NCBI RefSeq assembly: GCF_003863355.1
Contig: NZ_QQWG01000006.1
Coordinates: 1-64,000, forward strand
DNA: 64,000 nt
Direction: 5' to 3'
Origin: Ancylomarina euxina
GTDB taxonomy: Bacteria > Bacteroidota > Bacteroidia > Bacteroidales > Marinifilaceae
In this document: positions 1 to 8,756 of the stretch, in pieces
How positions within the stretch are numbered: the stretch's first letter is position 1
How the letters are laid out: every line of letters begins with the position of its first letter
Notes under the pieces: model-generated
Told to the model about the DNA's origin: nothing
Databases searched by the model: none
What the model saw: only the letters and a program-made list of their open reading frames with translations
Translations under genes and position numbers: made by a program

Positions 1-11
1 CGTAAAATAAG

Positions 12-70
12 AACTTTTATTCCTTCAGAACAAGGGGAGATGATACTCTCTCCATTGTTCTGTAAAAGTT
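12..70. repeat. Interrupted inverted repeat at window edge
   Basis: Two nested arm pairs can be read: AACTTTTA (12-19) pairs with TAAAAGTT near 63-70, and CAGAACAA pairs with TTGTTCTG inside them, with a further partly paired GGGGAGA/TCTCTCC core. It lies just downstream of the small minus-strand ORF at 85-201 and could act as its terminator, although the T-tract is weak. It could also be the end of an element that continues outside the window. Confidence 0.4.
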
Positions 71-84
71 ATCATAAACTAAAC

Positions 85-201
85 TTACATATAATCACCT
101 AAGTTGCATTGGTTACTTGAATCTAGGTAGGCAAAACCAATCGTCACAACTTTTTTGTTGCGATGCGTATCAGATGCTAAGGTGATTTTTTCTCTTTTCA
201 T
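85..201 (-). CDS. Small 38-aa ORF, possibly a remnant of a recombinase N-terminus
   Basis: An ATG at 201 opens a 38-codon frame ending in TAA at 85-87. The product begins MKREKITLASDTHRNKKVV and continues TIGFAYLD. A TAnnTTTG box (TAAATTTG, 232 to 225 on the minus strand) lies at a suitable distance upstream, and an inverted repeat follows the stop, so it could be a real transcription unit. The opening residues (K-x-ITL, HRN, IGF-Y) loosely recall the start of Bacteroidota tyrosine recombinases. That is recollection of a pattern, not an alignment. The rest of such a protein is absent, so this is either a decayed fragment, an independent small protein, or chance. Confidence 0.3.
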   Translation of the reverse strand: MKREKITLASDTHRNKKVVTIGFAYLDSSNQCNLGDYM

Positions 202-224
202 CGTATAAATCTACAAGACTGAAC

Positions 225-232
225 CAAATTTA
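225..232 (-). promoter_or_regulatory. Possible Bacteroidota -7 box (TAAATTTG) for the 85-201 ORF
   Basis: Read on the minus strand this is TAAATTTG, a match to the phylum's TAnnTTTG consensus. It sits about 24 bases before the ATG at 201. No convincing -33 TTG element was found, so the call is weak. Confidence 0.25.
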
Positions 233-397
233 TAAAAATTAAATAATTAACAGTATCCCAGAGGCAAGTAAAACAATAAACAGATGTAAAATAGAATCAC
301 TCTTTATAATAGATATCCTATGATCAATAACCAAAGTGGATCTTAAGATAAAAACGAGGTATTTCTCAGTTCAACTTGCCCGTCTCGAGACTTTCAA

Positions 398-448
398 TAC
401 CCTCCGTAAAACTTTTAAGGATCTCCTTGAAAGTTTTTACGGAGGGTA
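398..448. repeat. Long near-perfect hairpin with CCTCCGTAAAA arms
   Basis: The left arm (398-421, beginning TACCCTCCGTAAAA) pairs with the right arm (424-448, ending TTTTTACGGAGGGTA). The loop is only two bases, with one bulge and one mismatch. A third copy of the arm (CTCCGTAAAACTTTCAAG) occurs at 528-545, and a related GGCAAAACTTTCCAG string follows. This looks like an intergenic repeat built of reused modules rather than a terminator, because neither strand has a T-tract directly after the stem. No gene is supported between 202 and 1046. The 89-codon frame at 483-752 crosses these repeats and has no coding features. Confidence 0.6.
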
Positions 449-1046
449 AATAGGACAAAATGGGCCCATTTAGCCCTCCAAAGTGATCAGAATGTTCCCC
501 AAAGTGTCACTTGAGAGTAAATCTGAGCTCCGTAAAACTTTCAAGTGGCCTGGCAAAACTTTCCAGAAAATTGAATTTTTCCTAAAAACGCTTACCGGTC
601 TATTATTTGCCCAACCCCAACTTTTCAACTTAAAGCCCAATAAAATCAGGCTTCACAAAAAGAACACCTTAGTCAGATTATTTAACAATACAAATCTACT
701 GAACAAGATGTCATTTTTCAATCAAAACACCACGAAACAAATAAACCTCTAATAAACAGAAAGATAAAACCACTCGTTTTTGATCAAAATAAAAAAAAAC
801 GCCCAAATCAGGCTATTTCAAATTTAACAGAACGATTTAGAAAAAAAATCAAGGGAAAATTGGACTTAAAAAACACCAACATGCAGGTTAATAGAGTGGT
901 AGGCGTAGGCTGTAAAACACCAGTAAATTCAGGATGTTAAGCATTTTAGAAAAATAAAGTTTATTTTTTTTTGCCATCTAAAAAAAAATCCTTCTTAGCT
1001 TTAATATACAGTACAAAGATTCTATTAATCATTAAAACGCTACATT

Positions 1047-1679
1047 ATGCCTACTGTTATTTCTAAAAAAGAGTTTCCAGAAACTAAAGAAGCCAATTTC
1101 ATTAGAAAACGAGACAATTTCCTCGCAAAAGTATTTCAGTATGTCGAAGCGGGTATTCTCCCCAGAGAAGAAACCGAAGCCCTCACTCAGGCCCTAAACG
1201 AAGATAAGCAGCGTATGGATAAAAAAAATGAAGATAAAAAGATCGCTCATGATTCAAACGTGGTTTATCACGAAGGCCATCCTCCTGTTGTTTCACAATT
1301 GCGCGCATACAAACACATGTCAGACAATAACCCATTGGTCACACCGGAGATCAGACAAGAGTTGGAGCTGTACAGTGAAGAAAAAGTGGAAACGACCAAC
1401 GGGAAAAAGCCGGATTTAAAAGGCCGCGAGGTTGGTGGGCTAGCACAGCTTACTTACACAAAAAAACCAATGCATGGCATTTTACTGTATGCCAGAATTA
1501 ATGGTGGCGAGTACGATTTTGAAACCCTTGTAAAAGACTCAAAATTCACCGACACACGTCCTCGTAGAAACCCAAAGGAAGTCGAAATAAGAGAGTACTA
1601 TGCCTACTATATTTTCGATGGAAAGAAAGTGGGTAAACAATCGGAAATTATTCGGGTGGTTCTTAATCCAATAGAATAA
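1047..1679 (+). CDS. Hypothetical cytoplasmic protein with possible C-terminal Ig/FnIII-like fold
   Basis: I do not recognise this 210-residue protein with certainty. It has no signal peptide or membrane segment. The first half is charged and helical (residues 15-70, rich in E, K, R). The second half alternates beta-like stretches and ends with REYYAYYIFDGKKVGKQSE, a pattern typical of the last strands of fibronectin-III-like domains in Bacteroidota proteins of unknown function. The ATG at 1047 follows a short A-rich leader, and a clear terminator follows the stop. It stands alone between repeat-rich DNA and the convergent antiporter gene, so context gives no function. Its length equals that of the DUF6266-like protein at 44053, but I see no clear sequence similarity. 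Confidence 0.7.
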   Translation: MPTVISKKEFPETKEANFIRKRDNFLAKVFQYVEAGILPREETEALTQALNEDKQRMDKKNEDKKIAHDSNVVYHEGHPPVVSQLRAYKHMSDNNPLVTPEIRQELELYSEEKVETTNGKKPDLKGREVGGLAQLTYTKKPMHGILLYARINGGEYDFETLVKDSKFTDTRPRRNPKEVEIREYYAYYIFDGKKVGKQSEIIRVVLNPIE

Positions 1680-1700
1680 TCGAGATGAATAGCCTTCTAA

Positions 1701-1739
1701 AATAAGCCCCACAGCAATTAAGATGTGGGGCTTATTTTT
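1701..1739 (+). terminator. Rho-independent terminator after the 210-aa orphan gene
   Basis: A perfect 12-bp stem AATAAGCCCCAC / GTGGGGCTTATT with a 12-base loop runs into a T-tract. It lies 21 bases after the stop of the upstream gene. The A-rich left flank could let it serve the convergent antiporter transcript too. Confidence 0.85.
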
Positions 1740-1819
1740 GATCAGTATTCAAACCTCATCTCTATATAGTGCTATGCTCTTGGCATTAGCTCTAGTCAGC
1801 TCAAAAAAATCAGCTTTTC

Positions 1820-3076
1820 TTATTTCGCATCTTTCAGATTAACCAAACCTAGCTTTTCAACCAACTTACCAATGGTGAGGCCTTGAACAATAATGGAAAA
1901 CAGGGCTACCGAATACATCAGAAAAACAAATAAATCGCCAAAATGCTCTGGTGGGATTGATAAAGCCAGAGCGATACCTAAAGCACCTCTTAAGCCTCCC
2001 CAGCTTAGCATGAGTATGGTTTTTCGGTTGACTTTTTTATTGGCATGTTTGATCAACTGAAAAGGAATCATCACCGAAATATATCTTGAAATTAAAACAA
2101 CTGCTATAGTGATAATTGCAAAAGGAATATGGACAACATCGGGCTTTATGATGGTTATAAAGAATCCTAGAAGCACAAAGAGTACCCCATTTAAAATCTC
2201 ATCTAAAACATCCCAGAATGTAACCAACTGCATCAAGTTCTTTTTCGAATACGCCTTGCTGTGTATCTTTTTACCAAGATACAAGCCAGCTGCCACCATG
2301 GATAAGGCAGGAGAAACATGGATATTTTCGGCTAAAGCATAACCACCTGCTGCCATAACAATGGTCAACATCACATGTGCATTGGCATTAGCCTCAGTTC
2401 TTTTAAGTATCTGAAAACCTAAAAAGCCTATTAACAAACCAAAGCAAATACCTCCAAGTGCTTCTCTGAAAAACAGAAACATAACTTCGTTTACATGTAT
2501 ATTCTCATAACCTCGGTTTATAATTCGTAAGATGACGACAAAAAGAACCATCCCCACCCCATCGTTAAAAAGAGATTCGCCTTCGATATTCATCTGTAAA
2601 TCTTTCCTCACACTGTAGTTTTTTAAAATACTCAGAACAGCTATAGGATCGGTTGGCGATATGAGGGCGCCAAACAAAAGGGAATAGATATATGGGATGT
2701 TTAATGAAAACAAATGTGCCGCATAATAGGTCAGCGTGCCAACAAGAAAAGTAGATATTAATGTCCCAAATATGGCAAAAACAAAAACCGCTTTTCTTTG
2801 CTTCTGCAATTCTTGAATATTAATATGCATGGCTCCTGCAAAAAGCAGAAAACTAAGTATAATCTCCAGCAAAAATTCTCTAAAATGAATGTCTCTTTCA
2901 AAAGTCGGAATAAACTGATGAACTGAAGGCGCAAATTCTTTTAATAAGAGAATAAATGCAGACATGATGAGTGCTAAAATCATCATTCCAATGGTGGGAC
3001 TAAACTTCAGGTATTTTGAATTGATAAGACTAAAAAGAGCAGCAAAAGCCAGAACGATTACGAAAGAATCAAACAT
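1820..3076 (-). CDS. CPA1-family Na+(K+)/H+ antiporter (NhaP-like)
   Basis: Inner-membrane cation/proton antiporter of the monovalent cation:proton antiporter-1 family, expected to extrude Na+ or K+ in exchange for H+ in pH and salt homeostasis. The 418 residues form about 12 hydrophobic segments. Two family hallmarks are visible: SPTDPIAV (TDP at 142-144) in the unwound helix region, and GESLFNDGVG (ND at 171-172), the core cation/proton-binding site. Length matches short bacterial NhaP proteins that lack a long C-terminal regulatory domain. The gene is monocistronic and its start is an ATG at 3076. Ion specificity cannot be read from sequence. Confidence 0.9.
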   Translation of the reverse strand: MFDSFVIVLAFAALFSLINSKYLKFSPTIGMMILALIMSAFILLLKEFAPSVHQFIPTFERDIHFREFLLEIILSFLLFAGAMHINIQELQKQRKAVFVFAIFGTLISTFLVGTLTYYAAHLFSLNIPYIYSLLFGALISPTDPIAVLSILKNYSVRKDLQMNIEGESLFNDGVGMVLFVVILRIINRGYENIHVNEVMFLFFREALGGICFGLLIGFLGFQILKRTEANANAHVMLTIVMAAGGYALAENIHVSPALSMVAAGLYLGKKIHSKAYSKKNLMQLVTFWDVLDEILNGVLFVLLGFFITIIKPDVVHIPFAIITIAVVLISRYISVMIPFQLIKHANKKVNRKTILMLSWGGLRGALGIALALSIPPEHFGDLFVFLMYSVALFSIIVQGLTIGKLVEKLGLVNLKDAK

Positions 3077-3408
3077 TTTTAATTTTTATTATTAGTTATG
3101 TTTCAGAACCCAAGGTTTGGATTCAGGTAATAGATACAAGCTATCATTCAGCTTTTAAAGAAAGCTGAGATTAATAGGGTATCAAATGATTTTCCTAGTG
3201 TAGCGAAGCCTAAATATTGACAAGAATAATAAGAGAATGGGACCCTCCTATTTTTCCTTAAGGCTACAAATGGTCTAAGTTAATTGTACAAAAAGTAGCT
3301 TATTGACGATTTAAAGTCGTGTTTAAATCAAGCTTCACTCTTACAAATGAATTTAGATCTCTTAATCGGCCGCGAATTTATGAAAAACAAGATGCTAAAC
3401 AAAAAAAA

Positions 3409-3434
3409 TAGCCCTTTGTTTATCAACAGGGCTA
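3409..3434 (-). terminator. Terminator-like hairpin on the minus strand
   Basis: TAGCCCT...TTGTT pairs with AACA-GGGCTA around a four-base loop, and eight T follow on the minus strand. It points away from otsAB but lies about 660 bases beyond its stop, so its source transcript is unclear. Confidence 0.5.
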
Positions 3435-3484
3435 AAATAAATGAAACTTGCAGAAAGTAGAGGGTGTCCAGTAATAAATATATC

Positions 3485-3582
3485 CGTCATGCTGAACTTG
3501 TTCCAGTACCGAACTCGAGAGATCAACGAAAGTTAATCTTTACATATTGATTATGAGATCCTGAAATAAATTCAGGATGACG
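3485..3582. repeat. REP-like imperfect inverted repeat (CGTCATGCTGAACTTG type)
   Basis: The left arm CGTCATGCTGAACTTGTTCC (3485-3504) and the right arm ending CAGGATGACG (up to 3582) are imperfect reverse complements, roughly 18 of 22 positions. They flank about 50 bases that include ATTATGAGATCC. This is a widespread type of dispersed palindromic element in Bacteroidota intergenic DNA. REP-type elements are known partners of RAYT transposases, and one RAYT and one RAYT remnant occur in this window, but a direct link here is only inferred. Confidence 0.55.
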
Positions 3583-3879
3583 TTCAATGCTAGACTTAAG
3601 TTCATAGAGCAATATAATGTCACAAATCAACCTTTTGTAATTGTTGCCTTTTTCATTAAAAAAAACAAATAAAAGATTAAACCACTAAGAACGCAAAAAA
3701 ACATGATAAAAAATCAGCATAGCGCCCTTTATGCAGTAATTAATAAGGAAAATAACAAACTGTTACGAGCGCTAAGAAATAATGTATATCCATCAACTTT
3801 ATGTTCTTTGCTGTTAATATTAATGATTATTGCTGATGTTAATACGACATATATAATGACGTAAAACAAGCTGTATAAA

Positions 3880-4025
3880 TAAGCCCGAATTCACAGTTTG
3901 ATGTCCTTGCCGGACGGGCTTGTACTTTTTTCTTGAAAGAAAAGTACCAAAAATTCAAGACTGCGGCATTCGCTGACCCATTACGACTTAAAGGCTAAAC
4001 GAAATGAACTCGCTACGCTCAAACA
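3880..4025. repeat. Composite intergenic repeat with nested palindromes
   Basis: Two nested palindromic blocks are visible: AAGCCCG (3881-3887) with CGGGCTT (3915-3921), then GTACTTTT...AAAAGTAC (3922-3947) around TTCTTGAAAGAA. They are followed by AAATTCAAG and a GAACTCGCTACGCTCAAACA tail. The same order of blocks (GGGCTT, a TTGAAA-centred palindrome, AAATTCAAG) occurs near 8340-8450, so both are probably copies of one non-coding family. The 1-kb gap 3077-4098 otherwise holds the REP-like hairpin, one terminator-like hairpin and no supportable gene. Confidence 0.5.
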
Positions 4026-4098
4026 GCATTTAATAATAACGCACAATTACTTACTATTAAATTATATGCTGATTTAATACAAAACAGTCATTGATTTT

Positions 4099-6306
4099 TT
4101 ATTTTATCAAATCTGCTAAAAAGGTACGAACCGCACTCACAGACTCAACCTTATACTTAGCTGCTGTATGTTTTAAGCCAACCTTAATGGTATGAGCTGA
4201 TTCAGGTAATTCTTTAAACATGTACTCATCTGTCCAATCATCCCCAACAGCAAAAACAAAGTCGAAATCCTTATTCTTAAGAAATTGTAAAGCAGCAATT
4301 CCCTTATTTATACCACCTGTCTTTACCTCTATCACTTTATTTCCTTCCAATATCTCTAGGTTATGATTGGCTATCATAGTCGTTAATTCATCCTTCAACT
4401 CATTGGCCCTTAAATCAGCTTGTTCTGGTTCAGCTTTTCTAAAATGCCAAACCAGTGAGTAGTTCTTTTCTTCTATAAACGTACCTGGTGTTCTATCAAC
4501 AAAAGTTTCAAGTATGGGTTGAATACTCGATTTCCAGGTATCCGTTGCATTCGAAAGCATTTTCCATTCCCGATCTACCTTTTTACTCCAAACCCCATGT
4601 TCTACTATTAAGTTAATCTTATGTCCTTCGAACCAGGTTTCAAGACTAGCCCTATCGCGCCCACTTATAATAGTAATTACATTGCGAGGGTCTTCTTCCA
4701 ATTGATATAGCAGTTGATGCAATTCCTCATTGGGTTTCGCATCATTCGGGTTCTTTTTAAAACCCGTTAATGTGCCATCATAGTCCAAAAAGATAGCTCG
4801 CAGTTTTGAATTTTGATAATCCGATCGAATCTTCTCCATTATGATACTATTCACTCGTTTGGCATGCATCGAATTTTGAATTTTTTCTACTTTCGATAAT
4901 GATTTCACAAATTCACTAGACCATTTAAAAACATCATAGCGCTTAATCCTATCTTGAAGAAAAATCATGCGTTCACGCTGCTCATCCAGTGGCATTGTCA
5001 GGGCTTGCTTAATGCTATCAGCAATTTCTTTAATATTATTCGGATTAATAATTAGAGCCTCTCCCATTTCTTTAGCCACACCAGCCATTTCGCTGAGAAT
5101 GATAACCCCTGTACGATTAGTTCTGGAAGCCACATATTCCTTAGCAACCAAATTCATCCCATCGCGCACCGGCGTCACTAAACAAACATCGCAAGAGCTG
5201 TATAATTCAATCAGATTCTCAAAAGGCATCGATCGATAAAAATACCAAACGGGTGTGTAATTGATGTTTCCAAATTGACCATTAACTTTCCCTACCAACT
5301 CGTCCACTTCTTTTTTCAGATTGATATAATGCTCTACCGTCCCGCGTGATGGTACAGCTAGCATAATCAGGGTGACTTTACCAACAAACTCAGGATAGGT
5401 TTCAAGAAATTTCAAGAAAGCTTGTAAGCGATTGGGAATTCCTTTCGAATAATCTAACCGATCAATTGAAAGAATTAGTTTTCGATCTGGAGAAAGTAAG
5501 AAATATTTCTCTAGCTCCCGATGCAGTTTTGATTTCTCTTGAAGTGGTTTTTGAATAACTCCTATTGCAGCGTTCTTAAATTTATCGTAATCAATCCCCA
5601 TAGGGAAAGCATCAACGATGATAATTCTATCTTCTATTTGAATCCTATTGAAGGAAATATCGTAGCCCATTAAACGACGAACAGAGCTAAAAAAGTGACG
5701 CTGATAGTCGTAAGTGTGAAAGCCAATTAAGTCAGCCCCCAACATGCCTTGAATCAATTCTTTTCGCCAGGGCAGTATTCGAAAAACCTCAAAGGATGGA
5801 AAAGGAATATGCAGGAAAAAACCGACCGTTACACCGGGTTTCTTCGATTTAATCATTTCAGGCACCAACAACAACTGGTAGTCATGTATCCAAATAGTAT
5901 CACCTTCCTCCAAGGTTTCAAGTGCCTTATTGGCAAACTTCTGATTCACATGCACAAATGTTTCCCAAAGCTCAGGATCATAATCGATATATTGCGCAAA
6001 ATAATGGAATAATGGCCAAATCGTGCGGTTACTAAAGCCATCGTAATACAAATCAATCTCTTTTTTTGAAAGATGAACCGAGACACAATCTTCCTTTTCT
6101 AAGGCCTGGTCAATCCTTCCAGACAGTTTTTGATCTATATCATCGCTAGGTAAGCCTGGCCAGCCTATCCACTTTCCTTTATACGCTTTATACACCGAGC
6201 GCATGCCTGTGGCTAAACCTCCCACACTAGGAATAAGTTCTATTTGATCATCATTTACGTTAATACTAACTGGGAGTCTGTTGGAAACAATGTGTATTCT
6301 ATTCAT
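4099..6306 (-). CDS. otsAB: Fused trehalose-6-phosphate synthase / trehalose-6-phosphate phosphatase
   Basis: Bifunctional cytosolic enzyme making trehalose from UDP-glucose and glucose-6-phosphate. The GT20 OtsA domain covers about residues 1-475: IVSNRLPVS at the N-terminus, SVGGLATGM near 27-35, WIHDYQ at 139-144, DRLDYSKGIPNRL at 282-294 and RDGMNLVAKEY near 381-391 (nucleotide-sugar binding). The HAD-type OtsB domain covers about 500-735: FLDYDGTL (DxDGTL, 508-513), an IISGRD motif, and VGDDWTDEYMF near the end. Both active sites appear intact and 735 aa is usual for the fusion. It is transcribed divergently from the GH15 gene across about 100 bases, suggesting joint control of trehalose synthesis and turnover. 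Likely role: osmotic or stress protection. Confidence 0.93.
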   Translation of the reverse strand: MNRIHIVSNRLPVSINVNDDQIELIPSVGGLATGMRSVYKAYKGKWIGWPGLPSDDIDQKLSGRIDQALEKEDCVSVHLSKKEIDLYYDGFSNRTIWPLFHYFAQYIDYDPELWETFVHVNQKFANKALETLEEGDTIWIHDYQLLLVPEMIKSKKPGVTVGFFLHIPFPSFEVFRILPWRKELIQGMLGADLIGFHTYDYQRHFFSSVRRLMGYDISFNRIQIEDRIIIVDAFPMGIDYDKFKNAAIGVIQKPLQEKSKLHRELEKYFLLSPDRKLILSIDRLDYSKGIPNRLQAFLKFLETYPEFVGKVTLIMLAVPSRGTVEHYINLKKEVDELVGKVNGQFGNINYTPVWYFYRSMPFENLIELYSSCDVCLVTPVRDGMNLVAKEYVASRTNRTGVIILSEMAGVAKEMGEALIINPNNIKEIADSIKQALTMPLDEQRERMIFLQDRIKRYDVFKWSSEFVKSLSKVEKIQNSMHAKRVNSIIMEKIRSDYQNSKLRAIFLDYDGTLTGFKKNPNDAKPNEELHQLLYQLEEDPRNVITIISGRDRASLETWFEGHKINLIVEHGVWSKKVDREWKMLSNATDTWKSSIQPILETFVDRTPGTFIEEKNYSLVWHFRKAEPEQADLRANELKDELTTMIANHNLEILEGNKVIEVKTGGINKGIAALQFLKNKDFDFVFAVGDDWTDEYMFKELPESAHTIKVGLKHTAAKYKVESVSAVRTFLADLIK

Positions 6307-6407
6307 AAAATCAAGAGTAATATTCTACTAGCAAATTACCCGAAAGTCGTGAAAATTAGCTATTTTCAGAATTGTTATGTGACTATACACTAAAGTAATC
6401 TTTTTTT

Positions 6408-8219
6408 ATGGAAAATTTAAATTATGGCGTAGTTGGAAATTGCCGGTCTGCAGCTCTGATATCGGAAAAGGGTTCTTTAGATTGGTTATGTTTACCTCAA
6501 TTTGATTCCTCCTCTGCTTTTGCTAAAATTCTGGATAAGGAAAAAGGTGGTAGCTTCGAGATTATTCCTGAAAAATTAATTCGCAGTGTTCAATACTATA
6601 AAAAGAACACCAATATTCTCCATACACGTTTCATTTGCAAGGATGGTATTTTTGAACTTGTGGATTTTATGCCTCGGTATATCACCGAGAATAATGATTA
6701 TTATTCACCGCCTGATCTTGTTCGATATTTTAAACACATAAAAGGGAAACCAACGTTTCGTATTCACTACAACCCCAAGTTGGATTATGCGCGTAATCAC
6801 ACTCAAAATAAGTATGCTCAGTTTGATTTTATTAAATCCTATACAACTAGTGGAACTTACGATTCTCTTTATTTATATACAAGTTTCAACTGCCATTCAA
6901 TTTTGAATCATGACATTATTTGCTTAGAAAAACATGAATTCTGTCTTGTCTCCTATAATCAAAAACTCTTAAAACAAACGGATGAAAGAATCTATCTGAT
7001 TTTACAGAGAACAAAAACCTATTGGCTTAATTGGTCAGAAAAAACAAAGATTCACCCGAAATACAAAGATGAAATCAATCGGTCTGCTTTGGTTTTAAAA
7101 TTACTTAATTATCAAAAATCGGGTGCCATATTAGCTGCAATAACCACTTCTTTGCCTGAGACCATTGGTGAGGTTCGTAATTGGGATTATCGTTTTTGTT
7201 GGATTCGGGATGGCTCTATGGTTGTTAAAATTCTTACCCAATTGGGACATTATAAAGTGGCCCAACGCTACTTGGATTTCATTATGGATATTATTCCTGA
7301 GAAAAAGGAAAAAGTGCAGATCATGTATGGTATCAATGGTGAAAAGAAACTTTCGGAATATGAATTGGATCATCTGGCAGGCTATGAAGGATCGAAACCT
7401 GTTCGGGTTGGTAACGCTGCTTACAAGCAAAAACAGAACGATATTTATGGGATTTTATTGGACTTGATTCATCAACAATTTGAATTATTTGAAAATTCAT
7501 TGGAACACACCGAAGAACTCTGCACTATTGTTCGAAGCATCGTGAATGTGGTCGATGAAAATTGGCGCAAACCTGATCGAGGCATCTGGGAGATTCGTGG
7601 TAAGAGTCTGCATTTTACTTTTAGTAAGGTGATGTGTTGGGTGGCATTCGATCGTGCCGTAAAAATTTCTAAACTCCTCAAGAGTGACTATTACGTGAAT
7701 AAGTGGACACCTCTTCGCGATGCGGTGAAAGAAGATATCATGAATAATGCCTGGAGTGAAAAAAAACAAGCTTTTACACAGCATTATGGTTCCGATGATT
7801 TGGATGCATCGGTTTTATTAATGGAAAATTACGGCTTTATTGAGGCTACCGATCAAAAATACATTTCTACCGTCCTTACCATTCAGAAAGAATTGGAACA
7901 CGATGGCTTGATGTTTCGCTATAAGAATCAGGATGATTTTGGAACACCCAAATCTGCCTTTACGATTTGTTCATTCTGGTTGATAAATAGCCTATTTAAG
8001 ATTGGTAGAAAGAAAGAAGCCAAAGATAAATTTGATATTCTTATGAGCTATTCCAACCATTTGGGTCTATTTTCAGAGGATATTGATTTTGATACGAAAC
8101 GCATGCTGGGTAACTTCCCTCAGGCCTACTCCCATTTAGCGATTATCGAAACTGCAATTAATTTCTCTGAAGATGAAGACGAGAAACCTGAAGGACTGAT
8201 TGAGCAGCTTAATCTCTAA
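6408..8219 (+). CDS. Glycoside hydrolase family 15 protein (glucoamylase/trehalase-like)
   Basis: Cytosolic inverting alpha-glucosidase of family GH15, 603 aa, no signal peptide. The N-terminal beta-sandwich opens with a family-typical stretch (YGVVGNCRSAALISEKGSLDWLCLP). An (alpha/alpha)6 barrel follows, with RNWDYRFCWIRDGS near residue 257, the GH15 signature containing substrate-binding residues, and NFPQAYSHLAII near the C-terminus. GH15 members of this bacterial type act on maltooligosaccharides or trehalose. The divergent position next to otsAB makes trehalose the more likely substrate, which is inference. A terminator lies 30 bases after the stop. Confidence 0.88.
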   Translation: MENLNYGVVGNCRSAALISEKGSLDWLCLPQFDSSSAFAKILDKEKGGSFEIIPEKLIRSVQYYKKNTNILHTRFICKDGIFELVDFMPRYITENNDYYSPPDLVRYFKHIKGKPTFRIHYNPKLDYARNHTQNKYAQFDFIKSYTTSGTYDSLYLYTSFNCHSILNHDIICLEKHEFCLVSYNQKLLKQTDERIYLILQRTKTYWLNWSEKTKIHPKYKDEINRSALVLKLLNYQKSGAILAAITTSLPETIGEVRNWDYRFCWIRDGSMVVKILTQLGHYKVAQRYLDFIMDIIPEKKEKVQIMYGINGEKKLSEYELDHLAGYEGSKPVRVGNAAYKQKQNDIYGILLDLIHQQFELFENSLEHTEELCTIVRSIVNVVDENWRKPDRGIWEIRGKSLHFTFSKVMCWVAFDRAVKISKLLKSDYYVNKWTPLRDAVKEDIMNNAWSEKKQAFTQHYGSDDLDASVLLMENYGFIEATDQKYISTVLTIQKELEHDGLMFRYKNQDDFGTPKSAFTICSFWLINSLFKIGRKKEAKDKFDILMSYSNHLGLFSEDIDFDTKRMLGNFPQAYSHLAIIETAINFSEDEDEKPEGLIEQLNL

Positions 8220-8248
8220 ATCTCTTTTCGTGTTACTTACAACTAACA

Positions 8249-8286
8249 AACCAGCTACCCTAATGAATAAGGGTGGTTGGTTTTTT
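8249..8286 (+). terminator. Terminator of the GH15 gene
   Basis: The stem AACCAGCTACCCT / AGGGTGGTTGGTT (imperfect) has an eight-base loop followed by six T. It begins 30 bases after the GH15 stop codon. Confidence 0.75.
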
Positions 8287-8339
8287 CGATGATATGAATT
8301 ATTAACTTAAAATCAATCTTGTCCTAAATAATTTTTACA

Positions 8340-8676
8340 ATTGGGCTTTCCGCCCCAACCGAGCTTTTTGCGAGCTCATGAGCTTTGCGAATAAACCCGA
8401 CATCATTTCTTGTCTTGAAACAAGAAACAAAGCAAAGAAATTCAAGGCTACTTTTTAAATATCTTTCTTATTTGCCTCACGCTTAAGTGCGGCCGCGTGA
8501 TTTCCTCGACAAGCTCGGAACTTCCCGGTCTTTCTAAAGCTTTCGTAAAACGAAAAACATTTAAAAGAGATGCCCTATTATAAAGCGCAAAAAAAATAAG
8601 CTCTCTATCTTAACATCTAACTTAAATGCATTATTAACAATAAAACACAGAACATAAACAAAAAAATTTAAGACGG
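8340..8676. repeat. Dispersed intergenic repeat, copy A
   Basis: This stretch shares ordered blocks with 35822-36085: TTTGCGAATAAACC (8384-8397 and 35854-35867), AAAGCTTTCGTAAAACGAAA plus ACATT (8536-8561 and 35946-35971), and a related tail around AACAAAACACA...TTTAAGAC. It also carries a TTTCTTG...CAAGAAA palindrome (8406-8427) like the element at 3880-4025. No coding sequence is seen. It fills most of the gap between the GH15 gene and arfB. Confidence 0.6.
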
Positions 8677-8692
8677 AATTGACTTAAAATCA

Positions 8693-8700
8693 TATATTTG
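8693..8700 (+). promoter_or_regulatory. Candidate -7 box (TATATTTG) for arfB
   Basis: TATATTTG matches the Bacteroidota TAnnTTTG consensus and lies 56 bases before the arfB ATG. A TTG occurs at 8679-8681, closer than the usual -33 spacing, so only the -7 element is convincing. Confidence 0.35.
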
Positions 8701-8756
8701 TAGGACAAGAAAATTGAGTCCTTTTAAAAACTCTCCAACACGTCTAATTACCCATC

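Noticed and set aside
483-752. 89-codon plus-strand frame
   Set aside because: It overlaps the hairpin-module repeat at 528-545, is Lys/Asn/Phe-rich low-complexity translation and has no domain or signal features.
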